A stretch of 8,597 bases of DNA, from NCBI GenBank assembly GCA_025929745.1, contig JAICPQ010000110.1:1-8597 (forward strand). The letters are read 5' to 3'. This document shows positions 7,138-8,597 of the stretch, one piece after another. The notes beneath the pieces are model-generated. The model was not told the DNA's origin, did not search any database, and saw only the letters and a program-made list of their open reading frames with translations. Made by a program: the position numbers and the translations under genes. The DNA comes from Burkholderiales bacterium. Lineage in GTDB: Bacteria > Pseudomonadota > Gammaproteobacteria > Burkholderiales > SG8-39. Positions within the stretch are counted from its first letter, which is position 1. Every line of letters begins with the position of its first letter.

Positions 7138-8003
7138 TGGCCGCCGTCGTCTTCGAGACCATCGACGCCTCGCCCGGCAGGCGCGCGGTGCGGCGGCTCG
7201 CGCGCCGCGCCGGCGCTGTCTTCGGCTTCGCCGTGGTCGTGTTCTTCATCCTGATCGCGCTGCTCGCCCCCTGGCTCGCGCCCTATGATCCGGTCGCGAC
7301 GAGCTGGAGCGCAGTGCGCGCCGCGCCGAGCGCCGCGCATTGGTTCGGCGCCGACGAGCTCGGGCGCGACGTGCTCTCGCGCATCATCTGGGGCACACGC
7401 GCTTCGATCCTTGCCGGCGTGGTCTCGGTCTCGATCTCGCTGGCGCTCGGCGTGCCGATCGGCATGCTCACCGGCTACCTCGGCCGGTGGGTCGACGCGC
7501 TTATCTCCCGCGTCACCGACGCGATGCTCGCGTGCCCCTTTCTCATCCTCGCCATCGCCCTCGCCGCCTTCCTGGGGCCGAGCCTCACTAACGCCATGAT
7601 CGCCATCGGCATCTCGGCGACGCCAATTTTCATCCGTCTGACGCGCGCTCAGGTGCTTGCCGCGAAGGCCGAGGACTATGTCGAAGCCGCGCGCGCGCTC
7701 GGCAATCCGCACCTGCGCATCGCGCTCCGCCACATCCTGCCGAACATCGTCGCCCCGCTCATCGTCCAGGCGACGCTCGCGATTGCTGCGGCAGTCATTG
7801 CAGAAGCTTCCCTATCCTTCCTCGGCCTCGGCCAGCAGCCGCCCGCGCCGAGCTGGGGCAGCATGCTGAACACCGCGCGCAACTACGTCGACCAGGCGCC
7901 CTGGATGGCCATCTGGCCCGGCCTCTCGATTTTCCTCCTCGTGCTTTCGTTTAACCTGCTCGGCGACGGGCTAAGGGACGCGCTCGACCCGCGCCACAAA
8001 TAA
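7137..8003 (+). CDS. Peptide ABC transporter permease, DppC/OppC type
   Basis: The 288-residue inner-membrane protein is the second channel half. After a short cytoplasmic N-terminus with an Arg-rich stretch (15-25) comes a first helix (about 27-48), then APYDP (48-52) and HWFGADELGRDVLSRIIWGT (68-87), the defining block of DppC-type subunits. Further helices surround the EAA docking loop (YVEAARALGN 181-190 with HILPN 199-203). SLSFLGLGQQPPAPSWGSML (225-244) and a C-terminal NLLGDGLRDALDPR are also canonical. It starts at ATG 7137, overlapping the previous stop by one base, and is the last gene of the operon. It converges on a minus-strand gene with only seven bases between stop codons, and no separate terminator hairpin is visible there. 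Confidence 0.94.
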   Translation: MAAVVFETIDASPGRRAVRRLARRAGAVFGFAVVVFFILIALLAPWLAPYDPVATSWSAVRAAPSAAHWFGADELGRDVLSRIIWGTRASILAGVVSVSISLALGVPIGMLTGYLGRWVDALISRVTDAMLACPFLILAIALAAFLGPSLTNAMIAIGISATPIFIRLTRAQVLAAKAEDYVEAARALGNPHLRIALRHILPNIVAPLIVQATLAIAAAVIAEASLSFLGLGQQPPAPSWGSMLNTARNYVDQAPWMAIWPGLSIFLLVLSFNLLGDGLRDALDPRHK

Positions 8004-8010
8004 TTCGGGG

Positions 8011-8475
8011 TCAGGGTGCGATCTCGAGCTCGGCGATCCTCGCCCGCACGGAATTGCCTTTCACCCTTAATTCCCCGACCGCAATTGGGAGCCTAAAGCG
8101 TCGCGGTCCCGCGCTGCCGGGATTTACGTAAAGCACGCCGTCTCGCTCGCTGATGAGTGGCCGGTGGGAATGACCGCAGACGACGACCCGAGCGTCGGCC
8201 GGGACGCGATGGATGCCGAGCTCCGAAGCATCGTGAATGGCAAAGATCACGACGTGCTCGACTTTAAGTACATCCGTATGGGGAATTGCATCGGCCCAGC
8301 CGCCGTGATCATTGTTCCCGCGGACCGCCTTCACCGGCGCGAGCTCTTCCAATTGCTCCAGAACTTCCGCCTTCCCGATATCGCCGGCGTGGACAATCAA
8401 ATCACTTCCGCGAAGAAACTTCACGGCTTGGGGCCGTAGCAGGCCATGCGTGTCCGAGATCAGCCCGACGCGCAT
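8011..8475 (-). CDS. Metallophosphoesterase, YfcE/MJ0936 family
   Basis: The 154-residue protein is a compact calcineurin-like phosphodiesterase. The metal ligands are all visible: D8 and H10 in SDTHG, D32 in HAGDIG, N54 in RGNND, H81 in AIHDA, and H102 and H104 in CGHSH. NPGSAGPRRF (118-127) is the usual C-terminal block of the YfcE group. Family members hydrolyse phosphodiesters with Mn2+ or another divalent metal; the physiological substrate is unknown. It is cytoplasmic, with no signal peptide. Length is slightly short of some relatives but the fold is complete. Its ATG (8475-8473) overlaps the stop of an upstream frame as TGATG and lacks a good Shine-Dalgarno, consistent with coupled translation from that upstream gene. 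Confidence 0.9.
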   Translation of the reverse strand: MRVGLISDTHGLLRPQAVKFLRGSDLIVHAGDIGKAEVLEQLEELAPVKAVRGNNDHGGWADAIPHTDVLKVEHVVIFAIHDASELGIHRVPADARVVVCGHSHRPLISERDGVLYVNPGSAGPRRFRLPIAVGELRVKGNSVRARIAELEIAP

Positions 8476-8597
8476 CAGAGCCGCAGCGCGAGAATCAGGA
8501 CTTGGGGAATGGGCTCATTTTCGGTACAGACTCTGTACTTGCCGTCCGTGGGCTCCGAGACTAGCGTATACGTGTGACCTCTCGCTATGGCCAGTTC
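8475..8597 (-). CDS. Hypothetical protein, C-terminal fragment (cut by window edge)
   Basis: Reading the minus strand from the right edge in the frame that ends at TGA 8477-8475 gives 40 codons without a stop, beginning ELAIARGHTYTLVSEPTDGK and ending ILALRL. The stop overlaps the metallophosphoesterase ATG in the coupled form TGATG. I do not recognise the family. Codon third positions look less GC-biased than in the genes to the left. The open frame is short, so the evidence is the junction plus the absence of any other plausible gene here; it could be non-coding leader sequence. Confidence 0.5.
   Translation of the reverse strand, partial: ELAIARGHTYTLVSEPTDGKYRVCTENEPIPQVLILALRL

Noticed and set aside
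8001..8030. ATTCGGGGTCAGG at the transporter/phosphoesterase junction as a repeat or IS-like end
   Set aside because: It resembles a motif seen in some dispersed proteobacterial repeats, but no second copy or inverted partner is present here and part of it is the phosphoesterase stop region.

Overview
The window looks like a chromosomal piece of a GC-rich proteobacterium, most likely a betaproteobacterium of the Burkholderiales type. This rests on strong G/C third-position bias, the style of the LysR, TerC and dipeptide-transporter proteins, and tight, Shine-Dalgarno-led operons. The taxonomic call is an inference from composition and protein flavour only. No mobile element, CRISPR array, tRNA or rRNA was seen.

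Left part (1-2013). A LysR-type regulator is cut off by the left edge (minus strand, start codon at 131). It is divergent from a three-gene operon of a TerC/YjbE-family membrane protein (putative manganese/metal exporter) and two tandem universal-stress-protein paralogues. The 247-base divergent region holds three things. A sigma70-like promoter points at the LysR gene. A minus-strand RNA element directly downstream matches the yybP-ykoY (manganese) riboswitch in core sequence, length and helix order, and ends in a hairpin that would hide the LysR ribosome binding site. A perfect 10-bp dyad containing the T-N11-A pattern of LysR operators lies upstream of that promoter. YjbE/TerC genes are classic targets of this riboswitch, but here the RNA points the other way, at the regulator. 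The arrangement suggests a two-tier circuit: manganese-sensing RNA -> LysR regulator -> divergent metal exporter and stress proteins. This is the most interesting part of the window.

Middle and right part (2046-8003). Six tightly packed plus-strand genes encode a DUF1028 protein followed by a complete dipeptide/oligopeptide ABC importer: two ATPases of the DppD/OppD and DppF/OppF types, a periplasmic binding protein, and two permeases of the DppB and DppC types. Every junction is an overlap (26, 4, 4, 1 and 1 bases), so the set is almost certainly one translationally coupled operon. DUF1028 proteins commonly travel with peptide importers, and this one may process imported peptides or amides. 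A GC-rich hairpin, with a -10-like hexamer in its loop, abuts the start codon of the first gene.

Right edge (8011-8597, minus strand). A YfcE/MJ0936-type metallophosphoesterase converges on the transporter operon with only seven bases between the stop codons. Its start codon overlaps the stop of an upstream reading frame that is cut by the right edge of the window.
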